This document shows, one piece after another, positions 55,034-63,046 of a DNA stretch of 64,000 nt. The notes beneath the pieces are model-generated. The model was not told the DNA's origin, made no database searches, and saw only the letters and a list, made by a program, of their open reading frames with translations. Every line of letters starts with the position of its first letter. Positions within the stretch are counted from its first letter, which is position 1. A program made the position numbers and the translations under genes. Source of the stretch: Azospirillum halopraeferens DSM 3675 (GTDB taxonomy: Bacteria; Pseudomonadota; Alphaproteobacteria; Azospirillales; Azospirillaceae); NCBI RefSeq assembly GCF_000429625.1, contig NZ_AUCF01000005.1, forward strand, positions 62,001 to 126,000, in the 5' to 3' direction.

Positions 55034-55759
55034 TCACTTCAGGCCGTAGGAGTGATAGATCCGGTCGAAGGTGCCGTCCTGCTGAAGCACCTGCACGGCG
55101 TCCTGCCAGGCGGCGATGTCGATGGCCGGAGACTTGGGCGACGCGCCGAGCCACAGCGCACCGGTGAAGGCCCGGTACCCCTTGACCAGGTCGGCGGTGT
55201 TGCCCGCGGCGCGCCACACGGCGACGGCCTCGGTGGCGTCGGCGAACCAGATGTCGATCTCACCCGCCTTCAGCTTGGCCGCCGATTCGGCCGAGGTCGC
55301 GAAATCGATGACGCCCGTGAAGCCCTTGTCGGCGAGGAAGGCGGCGAAGGCCGACCCCTTCAGAACACCGATGCGCCGCGCCCTGGCGTCGTCGAGACCG
55401 GCCACCGCCGGCGTGCCCGGAGCCGAAAGGAAGCTGGCTTCTATGTCGAACATCTTGACGACCCAGGTGTACTTCTCCTCCCGCGCCGGCGTGCGCGCCA
55501 GGGGGAAGACCAGCGTGTTCTCGCCTTCCTGCGCCAGGGCGTGCGCCTGGCCCATGGGATGGAAGCTGGTCTCGATCGACACGCCGAGCACATTGGCCAT
55601 TTCGGCCAGAAGCTCGCGGATGAATCCCGGCCGGTCGCCCGACTGGATCGAATAGGGGGGAATGTCGGCCGTCATCAGCCGCAGCGTTTCCGCACGCGCG
55701 GACTGCCCGGCGGCCGATGCCAACAGGACGACAACAAGAAGTCTCAGGATCGCAGGCAT
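55034..55759 (-). CDS. Periplasmic amino-acid-type solute-binding protein
   Basis: A 241-residue SBP_bac_3-type protein. Signal peptide: residues 1-22 ([20 protein letters not shown]). The mature part begins [15 protein letters not shown], the usual start of this fold, with [18 protein letters not shown] and the [15 protein letters not shown] block further on. No permease or ATPase gene is adjacent; instead a chemoreceptor follows. The ATG at 55759 is chosen, as the longer frame adds a leader unlike a signal peptide. It probably serves chemotaxis more than uptake. Confidence 0.87.
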   Translation of the reverse strand: MPAILRLLVVVLLASAAGQSARAETLRLMTADIPPYSIQSGDRPGFIRELLAEMANVLGVSIETSFHPMGQAHALAQEGENTLVFPLARTPAREEKYTWVVKMFDIEASFLSAPGTPAVAGLDDARARRIGVLKGSAFAAFLADKGFTGVIDFATSAESAAKLKAGEIDIWFADATEAVAVWRAAGNTADLVKGYRAFTGALWLGASPKSPAIDIAAWQDAVQVLQQDGTFDRIYHSYGLK

Positions 55760-56092
55760 CGGCGTTTTCCTTATTCTGGAACAATGAAGAAAAATGATGA
55801 GACCGCTAGAGATCGAACGATCAGTGTATTGTAACCGATCGCAAGCCCGGATTATCTTCGATATCGACAACAGGGACATTAGCTCTTATATCATTATTTC
55901 TTTAATGAAGGGGCGATGCATAAGGATGTATGTTGTTTCGTCGCACCTTCGCTTGGACGATCCGAAAGACGGACCGCCTCCAACCTTGGAATGACGGGGG
56001 TGGAACCGCGGCTCGCGGGGCTCTGGCGTTGCCGGTGCAAATCGGCAAGAGTGGGACGTGACGGAGACAATCCGCAAAGAGGCCTGACGCCG
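55760..56092. other. Divergent promoter region, AT-rich
   Basis: A 333-base region between the leftward binding-protein gene and the rightward GST gene. The part at 55780-55930 is AT-rich for this genome (for example TATCATTATTTCTTTAATGA) and should contain the promoter of the binding protein/receptor operon. No firm -35/-10 pair was recognised, and no credible gene is present. Confidence 0.55.
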
Positions 56093-56704
56093 ATGATCAC
56101 GCTCTACACGTTTCCCACGCCCAACGGCCACAAGGCCTCGATCCTGCTGGAGGAGCTGGGGCTGAAGTACCGGGTGCATCGGCTCGACCTCATGGCCGGC
56201 GAGAACCGGTCGGCGGCGTATCTGGCCATCAGCCCGGCGGGCAAGCTGCCGGCGGTGGCGGAGGAGATGCCGGGTGGCGTGACCCGGCGCCTGTTCGGGT
56301 CGGGCGCCATCCTGCTGCATTATGCCGAGTGCGCCGGGCGCCTGCTGCCGACGGGCGCCGCGCGGGACGAGACGCTGTGCTGGTTCCAGTTCGGCATCAG
56401 CGATCTGGGCCCCATCGCCGTCGACCTGTTCCGCTTCGCCGTACGCGCGCCGGAGAAGATCCCCTACGCCATCGACCTCTACCGCACGGAATTGCAACGC
56501 TACTATGATGCGCTGGACCGCCGGCTGGGCGAGGCTACCTATCTCGGCGGCGACGAGTATTCGATCGCCGACATCGCCTGCTATCCCTTCGTCGCCGTCG
56601 CGGCCGAGGGCGGCCGGCTGAACGATCAGGCCAACCTGCAGCGCTGGCGCGCGCTGATCGCCGAACGTCCGGCGGTGCAGCGCGGCATGGCGGTGCCGAC
56701 TTGA
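56093..56704 (+). CDS. Glutathione S-transferase-family protein
   Basis: A 203-residue GST of the YghU/YfcG-like type. The thioredoxin-like N-terminal domain begins ITLYTFPTPNGHKASILLEELGL and has the GKLPAV cis-proline; a helical domain follows, with FQFGISDLGP and EYSIADIACYPF. It may conjugate glutathione or reduce disulfides; substrate unknown. ATG 56093 gives the family N-terminus. It is followed by an M20 hydrolase gene 31 bases later on the same strand. Confidence 0.9.
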   Translation: MITLYTFPTPNGHKASILLEELGLKYRVHRLDLMAGENRSAAYLAISPAGKLPAVAEEMPGGVTRRLFGSGAILLHYAECAGRLLPTGAARDETLCWFQFGISDLGPIAVDLFRFAVRAPEKIPYAIDLYRTELQRYYDALDRRLGEATYLGGDEYSIADIACYPFVAVAAEGGRLNDQANLQRWRALIAERPAVQRGMAVPT

Positions 56705-56735
56705 TCATCGAAGGAACACGGGAACACCGACGGAC

Positions 56736-57911
56736 ATGCCGATCATCAACCGCATCGCCGCCTTCCGGGACGACATGACCGCCTGGCGCCGCGACATCCA
56801 CGCCCACCCGGAGCTGGCCTACGAGGAGCGGCGCACCGCCGACCTGGTCGCCGCCCGCCTGGAGTCGTTCGGGATCGAGGTGCACCGTGGCCTGGCGGAA
56901 ACGGGCGTTGTGGGCACCCTGCGCGGCCGCGGCGCGGGCACCGGCGCCATCGGCCTGCGCGCGGACATGGACGCCCTGCCCATGGCCGAGGCCAACAGCT
57001 TCGACCACGCCTCGCGCCATCCCGGCAAGATGCACGCCTGCGGCCACGACGGCCACACCGCCATGCTGCTGGGGGCGGCGCGCTACCTGGCGGAAACGCG
57101 CGCCTTCGACGGCACGGTGCACTTCATCTTCCAGCCCGCCGAGGAGGGATCGGCCGGCGCCCTGCGCATGATCGAGGAGGGGCTGTTCGAACGCTTTCCC
57201 TGCGACCGGGTCTATGGCCTGCACAACTGGCCGGAGCTGCCGGCCGGGGTGATCGCGGTGCATCCGGGGCCGGTGATGGCCGCAGCCGACAAGTTCACCA
57301 TCACGGTGGAGGGGCACGGGGCCCACGCCGCCATGCCCCACCGCGGCGTCGACCCGGTGCTGGTGGGCGCCCACATCATCACCGCGGTGCAGAGCCTGGT
57401 CAGCCGCGGCACCGACCCGATGGACCGCGCCGTCGTCTCGGTCACCTGGGTGGAGGCCGGCACCACCTTCAACGTGATCCCCGCCGAGGCCCGGCTGAAC
57501 GGCACCATCCGCACCCTGCGCCCGGAGACGCGCGCGCGCATCCATGAACAGCTCACCCGCCTGGCCGTCGCCGTCGCCGACGGGTTCGGCGCGGTGGCGA
57601 CGGTGGACATCCAGCCCGGCTATCCGCCCACCGTCAACAGCCGGACCGAGGCGGAGGAAGCCGCCGCCATCGCCGCCCGGGTGGTGGGCGACGCCAACGT
57701 GATCTGGAACCCCGACCCCACCATGGGCGCGGAGGATTTCGGCTACATGCTCCGCGAACGGCCCGGCTGCTACATCTGGCTCGGCCACGGCGGCGACGGT
57801 CCGGGCTGCCGGCTGCACAACCCCCGCTACGACTTCAACGACGAGATCCTGAGCATCGGCGCCTCCTATTGGGCGACGCTGGTGGAAACCGTCCTGCCGC
57901 GCCGGGACTGA
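56736..57911 (+). CDS. M20-family amidohydrolase (hippurate/N-acyl-amino-acid hydrolase)
   Basis: A 391-residue di-metal peptidase-fold enzyme. HAHPELAYEE near the start, HACGHDGHTAMLLGAA with metal histidine and aspartate, EEGSAGALRMIEEG and the TMGAEDFGYML metal ligand are all typical of the HipO/aminoacylase subgroup. It releases amino acids from N-acyl forms in the cytoplasm. The dgcN/dgcA pathway further left needs a deacetylase of this general kind, but it is 42 kb away, so any link is speculation. Confidence 0.93.
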   Translation: MPIINRIAAFRDDMTAWRRDIHAHPELAYEERRTADLVAARLESFGIEVHRGLAETGVVGTLRGRGAGTGAIGLRADMDALPMAEANSFDHASRHPGKMHACGHDGHTAMLLGAARYLAETRAFDGTVHFIFQPAEEGSAGALRMIEEGLFERFPCDRVYGLHNWPELPAGVIAVHPGPVMAAADKFTITVEGHGAHAAMPHRGVDPVLVGAHIITAVQSLVSRGTDPMDRAVVSVTWVEAGTTFNVIPAEARLNGTIRTLRPETRARIHEQLTRLAVAVADGFGAVATVDIQPGYPPTVNSRTEAEEAAAIAARVVGDANVIWNPDPTMGAEDFGYMLRERPGCYIWLGHGGDGPGCRLHNPRYDFNDEILSIGASYWATLVETVLPRRD

Positions 57912-57933
57912 CGCCGGGCCCCGCCGCCGCGGT

Positions 57934-58941
57934 TCAGCCGTCGGCGGGCCGCGGGTTGGCCAGGAAGAAGCGCAGGATGGCGCGGGACGCGTCGGGGCCG
58001 GCCGGGTCGGTGAAGCTCCCCTCCGGGCTGCCGCCGGCCCAGGCATGGCCGGCGCCGTGCACGGTCCAGTGTTCGCACAGCAGCCGTCCGGCGCCGTCGC
58101 GGTGGAGGGTGCGGCTGTACGCCCGCCCGCCCGGCACCTGCCCCGGCTCCACCGTCGCCGTCACCCCGTCGGCCCCGGCCAGGGTGGCGGCGACCACGGC
58201 CTCACCGTTGCGCGGGTGGACCACCTTGTCCGCGTCGCCGTGGAAGACGATCGCCGGGACGCGCCGCCCGGTCTCCGGCGCGGCGGCCGCGGTGGAGCCC
58301 TGGCGCATGGCGAAGAGCGCCGCCGGCACCCCGCGCGCCGCACCGAAGGGAAGCCCGGAGTGGATGGCCACGGCGGCCAGCAGATCGGGATAGAGGGCGG
58401 CCAGGTTCGCCGCCGCCGCCCCGCCCGCCGACAAGCCGGCGGCGTAGACCCGCCGGGGGTCCACGGGATGGTCCGCCATGACCCGGCGGATGATGCCGGC
58501 CAGCAGCTCCGTCTCACCGCCATCGCGCCGGTGCCCCTCCGGGTCGAACCAGTTCCAGCACAGGCGGTCGTTGGCGGGCTTGGCCTGGGCCGGATAGGCC
58601 AGGATCACCCCGAACTCGTCGGCCAGCGCGTTCATGCGGGTGCCCGTGGCGAAGTCGTCGGGCGACTGGGTGCAGCCGTGCAGCATCAGCACCAGGGGCA
58701 GCGGCCCGCCGCCCGGCGGGCGGGCGGGCCGGTGCAGGGTGTAGGTCCGCGTACCCGCCGCCCCGGTGTAGGACAGCGGCGCGGCATCCGGCGGGCGGGC
58801 GGGCGTTTCGGCCGGCACGGGCGCCGCCGGGGGCGGTGACCGGCGCAGCAGGCGGCCGAGCGCGGCGATCGCCCCGGCAAACCGGCCGGCGCGGACGAGG
58901 CGGGCCGCTTCGGCCAGGGCGGGGGGCAGGCGCAGGGGCAT
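57934..58941 (-). CDS. PHB-depolymerase-family esterase (LpqC-like)
   Basis: A 335-residue alpha/beta-hydrolase. The oxyanion region LVLMLHGCTQSPDDFA, the nucleophile motif GLSAGGAAAANLAALYPD, the aspartate in FHGDADKVVHPRN and the histidine in HAWAGG are in the family order. An arginine/alanine-rich amphipathic leader (about 1-55) replaces a classical signal peptide. It may split polyhydroxyalkanoate oligomers or feruloyl esters. Its start lies 160 bases from a divergent gene, with a tandem repeat between. Confidence 0.88.
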   Translation of the reverse strand: MPLRLPPALAEAARLVRAGRFAGAIAALGRLLRRSPPPAAPVPAETPARPPDAAPLSYTGAAGTRTYTLHRPARPPGGGPLPLVLMLHGCTQSPDDFATGTRMNALADEFGVILAYPAQAKPANDRLCWNWFDPEGHRRDGGETELLAGIIRRVMADHPVDPRRVYAAGLSAGGAAAANLAALYPDLLAAVAIHSGLPFGAARGVPAALFAMRQGSTAAAAPETGRRVPAIVFHGDADKVVHPRNGEAVVAATLAGADGVTATVEPGQVPGGRAYSRTLHRDGAGRLLCEHWTVHGAGHAWAGGSPEGSFTDPAGPDASRAILRFFLANPRPADG

Positions 58942-59028
58942 GGGGCGGGTCCGTGGTGGCGGGGCACCCCCGGTTGGTGCGGTGCAGCGGCGGCGGAGTC
59001 AAGCGCCCGCTTGGAACACCACTGCCGC

Positions 59029-59076
59029 GACACCATGGTCTGTCGGTGTCCGGGACACCATGGTCTGTCGGTGTCC
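59029..59076. repeat. Tandem 23-base repeat with internal dyad
   Basis: Two identical units, 59029-59051 and 59054-59076, begin GACACCATGGTCTGTCGG and end GGTGTCC, with two bases between. Within each, GACACC and GGTGTC are inverted partners. The pair lies in the divergent region between the esterase and GFA genes, 25 bases before the latter's ATG. It could be a regulator site or a small intergenic repeat element. Confidence 0.75.
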
Positions 59077-59100
59077 GCAACGATCGACGGGAGAGGAACC

Positions 59101-59577
59101 ATGCGGCTCGACGGGTCCTGCCATTGCGGTGCGGTGCGATTCTCGGTGGATGCCTACGCACCCGTTCCCTATCTGCGCTGCCATTGCTCGATCTGCCGCA
59201 AGACGGCGGGGTCCGGCGGCTATGCCATCAATCTCGGTGCCCGGGCGGACACGCTGGCGGTGGAGGGGGGCGAGCACATCACCGTCTTCCACGCCACCGT
59301 CGACGGCGGCGTCAGCCCGGCCGAACGCCGTTTTTGCAGCCGCTGCGGCACCGCACTGTGGGTGTCGGACCCCCGCTGGCCCGACCTGGTCCACCCCTTT
59401 GCCGGCGCCATCGACACGCCGCTGCCCGAACCGCCGGAGCAGGTGCACATGATGCTGGGCTCCCGGGCGAACTGGGTGCGCGACGACGCCCGGCCGGGCG
59501 AGCCGCGCCACGACGAGTACCCCGACGAATCCCTGGAAGACTGGCACCGGGCGCACGGGCTGCTGAGCGGGGATTGA
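59101..59577 (+). CDS. GFA-family zinc protein
   Basis: A 158-residue protein of the glutathione-dependent formaldehyde-activating fold. Zinc-binding cysteines occur as SCHCGAV near the start, RCHCSICRK, and FCSRCGTALW. Despite the name, most relatives have no proven enzyme role. GGAGAGGAACC precedes the ATG. The next gene, a VOC-fold protein, lies 86 bases downstream. Confidence 0.9.
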   Translation: MRLDGSCHCGAVRFSVDAYAPVPYLRCHCSICRKTAGSGGYAINLGARADTLAVEGGEHITVFHATVDGGVSPAERRFCSRCGTALWVSDPRWPDLVHPFAGAIDTPLPEPPEQVHMMLGSRANWVRDDARPGEPRHDEYPDESLEDWHRAHGLLSGD

Positions 59578-59663
59578 GCGCCGCCCGCCCCTGTCGCAAT
59601 CCTTCAAGACGGTCCCCGGCGGCGGGCCTATCCTCCACGGGTACACACCGCAAGGAGGAATGG

Positions 59664-60062
59664 ATGATCTTCCGCTACACGATCCTCTACGTCGAGGATG
59701 TCGCCGGGACGCTCGACTTCTACCAACGGGCGTTCGGGCTCGCGGTCGGGTTCCGGCACGACGGCGGCGACTACGGCGAGCTGGTGACCGGGGGCACGAA
59801 GCTGGCCTTCTCCTCCCGGCGGCTGATGCGCTCCCTGGGCAAGGCGCCGGCGGCGGCCGATCCCAAGGCGCCGGTGTTCGAGATCGCGTTCGAGACCGGC
59901 GACGTCGCGGCCGCGGTTGCACGGGCCTGCGCGGCCGGTGCGGTGCTGCTGCAGGACGCGAAGGTGGAGGCGTGGGGCCAGACCACCGCCTATGTGAGCG
60001 ATCCCAACGGTTACCTGGTGGAGATCTGCTCCCCCGTCCCCGCGGTGCCGAGCCCGGACTGA
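59664..60062 (+). CDS. VOC-fold (glyoxalase/bleomycin-resistance-like) protein
   Basis: A 132-residue two-module VOC protein. It begins IFRYTILYVEDVAGTLDFYQRAFGL and ends VSDPNGYLVEICSP, with the usual metal glutamate in the final block. AAGGAGGA at 59652-59659 favours ATG 59664 over the out-of-frame ATG at 59660. Substrate unknown. Its 3' end overlaps the convergent AraC-type gene by 52 bases. Confidence 0.9.
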   Translation: MIFRYTILYVEDVAGTLDFYQRAFGLAVGFRHDGGDYGELVTGGTKLAFSSRRLMRSLGKAPAAADPKAPVFEIAFETGDVAAAVARACAAGAVLLQDAKVEAWGQTTAYVSDPNGYLVEICSPVPAVPSPD

Positions 60063-60682
60063 CGCAGCAGTTCCAGCAGCGCCGGGGCGCGGCGCAGGGC
60101 GGCCGGCGGCAGGCCGAACCAGCGGCGGAAGTCGCGGGTCATGTGCGCCTGGTCGGCGTAGCCGGCGGCAGCCGCGACGTCGGCCAGCGACGCCTCCGGC
60201 AGGATCCGGGCAGCCGCCCGGCGGGCGCGGGCCAGAAGCAGCCAGAACTCCGGCGCCGGCAATCCGTGGGTGCGGAACAGCCGTTGCAGGCTGCGCGGGC
60301 TGACGCCGAGGCTGCGGGCGGCGCCCGCGACCGTCGCCCCCTCGTCTGCCAGGGCCGGCACGGCCTCGCCGACCGCGGCGGGAACGTGGCAGTGCTCACC
60401 CACCAGATCGTCAATCCCCGCGGGGTCGCCGTCGCAGGCCGGGACACGGGCGATCAGCGTGCCCGTGTCGATGCACGCGCCGGGCATCAGGCGACGGCCG
60501 GTCAGGACGTCACCCGGCCGAATGGCGACGCTGCGCGGCCCCGTCTGCAGGTCGGACACGAAGCCGGTCACACGCCCGTCGGGGTGGCGCACGACGATCA
60601 GGTCGCGGCACCCGTCCGGGAAGACGACGGCGTGCCCGGCGACGGTGGCGGTGTGGGTCCAGCGGTCCAGGATGCAGATCAT
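60011..60682 (-). CDS. AraC-family transcription regulator
   Basis: A 223-residue regulator with a sensor half (AVVFPDGCRDLIVVRHPDG, similar to DUF6597-type leaders) and a C-terminal AraC double helix-turn-helix. The first helix-turn-helix is VAGAARSLGVSPRSLQRLFR; the second is LADVAAAAGYADQAHMTRDFRRWFG. It converges with and overlaps the VOC gene by 52 bases, so the two transcripts are antisense at their ends. It may control the GFA/VOC pair; that is inference from position. Confidence 0.9.
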   Translation of the reverse strand: MICILDRWTHTATVAGHAVVFPDGCRDLIVVRHPDGRVTGFVSDLQTGPRSVAIRPGDVLTGRRLMPGACIDTGTLIARVPACDGDPAGIDDLVGEHCHVPAAVGEAVPALADEGATVAGAARSLGVSPRSLQRLFRTHGLPAPEFWLLLARARRAAARILPEASLADVAAAAGYADQAHMTRDFRRWFGLPPAALRRAPALLELLRQSGLGTAGTGEQISTR

Positions 60683-60731
60683 GGGGGCAGTCTGGCCCGG
60701 TGCGGCCGCCCGCGCAATCCGCGCACGCCCG

Positions 60732-62429
60732 TCACGCGCTTTGCCGCCGCCCGATCTCCTTCACCGAATCGTGCACCACGCGGATCAGGGCGGCCCGCAG
60801 CTCGTCGACGCTGCGGCTGACGGTGCCCGCGGCGGCCCGCAGGTCGGTGGCGCGGCTGCCGGTGGCGGTGGCCTCGCCGGACACCGCGGCGATGCGCGAC
60901 GACACCTCCCGCGCGGCGGTGGCGGTCTCGCCGACGTTGCGGCTGATCTCCTGCGTGGCGGCAGACTGTTCCTCCATGGCCGCGGCGATGGCCCCGGCGA
61001 TGTGGTCCATCTCGGTGATGGAGCGGCCGATCTCCGCCACCGTCTCCACGGTGCGCGCGGTCACCGATTCGATCTCGGCGATCTGGGCGGCGATCTCCTC
61101 GGTGGCTCTGGCGGTCTGGGTGGCCAGGCTCTTGACCTCGTTCGCCACCACGGCGAAGCCCTTTCCGGCCTCGCCGGCACGCGCCGCCTCGATGGTGGCG
61201 TTCAGGGCCAGCAGGTTGGTCTGGCTGGCGATGCTCTGGATCAGCTTGGTGACGTCGCCGATGCGGATCACCGTGTCGGACAGCGAGCGGATGGTGTCCT
61301 GCGCCCGTTCGCCCCCGGCCACGGCCCCCCTTGTGACGGCTCCGGCGTGCGCCACCTGCGCGCTGATCTCGTGGATTGAGGCCGCCAGTTCCTCGGTCGC
61401 CGCGGCGACGGTCTGGGCGTTGTTCAGGGCCTGGGCGGCGGCGGCGGCCACGGACTGGGAATTGGCCCCCACCGTGTCGGCCGACCGGGCCATGGCGTCG
61501 GCGCTGTCGTCCATGCGGCGGGTGTGGGTGGTGACGTGGCCGACCGCTTCGGTGGCGGCCCGCTCCACCGCCCGGGCCAGTTCGTCCAGGGCGGCGCCCA
61601 TGGCGCGGGCCGCTTCGGCGCGGTCGCGCTCCTGCTCCGCGTGCAGGCGCCGGTTCTCCAGCCCGTTGTCCTTGAACACCTCCACGGCTCGGGCCATGGC
61701 ACCGATCTCGTCCCGCGCCGCCGTTCCGGGCACGGTCACGGCGTAATCGCCGCCGGCCATGCGCTGCATCACCCCGGTCAGGCGGTTGACCGGCCGCACC
61801 ACCCGGCCGAGGACCGCCAGCGTGCCGCCGACGATGGTCACCGCCGCCAGGGCCAGCAGGAACCAGGATATCCGTTCCGCCCTCATGGACTGCTCCTGTG
61901 CGTCGGCGTAGCTCTGCCCGGCAACGCGGACCTGAAGGTCGATCAGAGCACCGATCTGCTCGGTCAGCGGGTCCATGGTCTGGTACAGGGTATCGCGCAC
62001 GAAGCGGTCCAGGCCGTCGGTGTCCTTTGCGGCGAGGATCGCCTGCAACCGGTCCACGGCGTTGTCGACCGTGGCCATCAGGGATTTGGCCCGGTTCACC
62101 AGCGCCTCCTCCTCCGGCACCAGGTGCGTACCGAGATAGGTGTTCCAGCGCTGCCGGATCTCCGCCATGGCGGTGGACACGGAACGCTGCCCTTCCTCCC
62201 ACGAGACGTTGGCGTTGCGCACCTTGTGGGAGGCATCGACGATGAACACGGCGTAGGCGTCGGAGATGATCTTGAGATCGCGCAGCGGCACCACCCGGTC
62301 GTCATGGACGGTGGCAAGGTTTCGGTTGGCCACCTGCAGGGCCCGCATGCCGACGATGTCGCTCACCACCAGCAGTCCACCCAGCGTGGCGAGTACGGCC
62401 AGAAGAATGAACTGCACGGTCAGACGCAT
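60732..62429 (-). CDS. Methyl-accepting chemotaxis protein with four-helix-bundle sensor
   Basis: A 565-residue receptor. TM1 is at about 5-28, and a periplasmic helical sensor follows with [29 protein letters not shown], the 4HB_MCP pattern. TM2 is at about 190-210 ([19 protein letters not shown]). HAMP follows, then the signalling domain with tip [30 protein letters not shown] 62429 is behind GGAGGAGAGG. It lies downstream of fixX on the same strand but past a strong terminator, so it has its own promoter. Ligand unknown. Confidence 0.94.
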   Translation of the reverse strand: MRLTVQFILLAVLATLGGLLVVSDIVGMRALQVANRNLATVHDDRVVPLRDLKIISDAYAVFIVDASHKVRNANVSWEEGQRSVSTAMAEIRQRWNTYLGTHLVPEEEALVNRAKSLMATVDNAVDRLQAILAAKDTDGLDRFVRDTLYQTMDPLTEQIGALIDLQVRVAGQSYADAQEQSMRAERISWFLLALAAVTIVGGTLAVLGRVVRPVNRLTGVMQRMAGGDYAVTVPGTAARDEIGAMARAVEVFKDNGLENRRLHAEQERDRAEAARAMGAALDELARAVERAATEAVGHVTTHTRRMDDSADAMARSADTVGANSQSVAAAAAQALNNAQTVAAATEELAASIHEISAQVAHAGAVTRGAVAGGERAQDTIRSLSDTVIRIGDVTKLIQSIASQTNLLALNATIEAARAGEAGKGFAVVANEVKSLATQTARATEEIAAQIAEIESVTARTVETVAEIGRSITEMDHIAGAIAAAMEEQSAATQEISRNVGETATAAREVSSRIAAVSGEATATGSRATDLRAAAGTVSRSVDELRAALIRVVHDSVKEIGRRQSA

Positions 62430-62746
62430 GTGGGCCTCTCCTCCGATCGGTTGCGGCACTTTGACGTTTGGACGGTCGGGCATAGCCGACGATACGTCAT
62501 ACCGATGAAGGTATCAATGATACTGAAACGCAAACGTCACAGATGCGACATGACCGGAACGAGGCGGATTGCCGCATCTCCGGGATTATTTCTTGTTCAT
62601 TACTGGATTGAAATAAATCTGCATCGGACCAAATCTTGCGCAACTGGCTAAGATTCGGGCATGCGTGTCGCACGAAAAAACCCCTATCCCGATTGGGAAA
62701 GGGGTTTTTTGCTGAGGTCCGGGAGAGTCAACCGATGACGGAACGG
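62430..62746. other. Intergenic region between fixX and a chemoreceptor gene
   Basis: A 317-base stretch with no credible gene. Its right part holds a bidirectional-looking terminator, listed separately. Its left part is AT-richer (about 62490-62640) and should carry the receptor promoter. No clear -35/-10 pair was identified. Confidence 0.55.
62675..62710 (-). terminator. Intrinsic terminator after fixX
   Basis: AAAAAACCCCTATCCC (62675-62690) and GGGAAAGGGGTTTTTT (62695-62710) form a stem with one mismatch around GATT. Read leftward, the stem ends in a run of six Ts, a good terminator for the fixC-fixX transcript; it would also work rightward. Confidence 0.87.
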
Positions 62747-63046
62747 TCAGCCGAACTTGTAGCTGATGCCGTAGCCGCCGCGCGGGTAGTCCCAGAGGAT
62801 GTTGCCCTTGTCCTGGCAGACCACCCGGCAGGTGCCGCACTCCAGGCAACCGTCGGTGGCAAGGCTGACGCCACCGGCCTCGTCCCTGGTGTAGCAGGCG
62901 GCCGGGCAGCACCAGGTGCAGGGCTGCGTGGCACAGCTCCGGCACGCCGCCTCTTCCTTGATGCGGATGTGCGGACGGCTTTCGTCGACGATGTAGCGGT
63001 TCTGGTAGAGCTTGTCTTCGACCTTGATCGTCATGATGTGGCTCAT
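62747..63046 (-). CDS. fixX: Ferredoxin-like protein FixX
   Basis: A 99-residue iron-sulfur protein that works with FixABC to bring electrons to nitrogenase by flavin-based bifurcation. Cysteine groups are CRSCATQPCTWCCPAAC (from residue 35) and CLECGTCRVVC (67-77). The start (MSHIMTIKVEDKLYQNRY) overlaps the fixC stop as ATGA, so translation is coupled; a second ATG four codons later is possible. It is followed by a strong terminator and so ends the fix operon. Confidence 0.96.
   Translation of the reverse strand: MSHIMTIKVEDKLYQNRYIVDESRPHIRIKEEAACRSCATQPCTWCCPAACYTRDEAGGVSLATDGCLECGTCRVVCQDKGNILWDYPRGGYGISYKFG

Noticed and set aside
55794-55994. A 66-codon rightward frame in the divergent region
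   Set aside because: Lies in AT-rich promoter DNA and lacks a ribosome site and any known domain.
59029-59076. Tandem repeats as a CRISPR remnant
   Set aside because: Only two units with a 2-base gap, so there is no spacer, and no cas genes are near.
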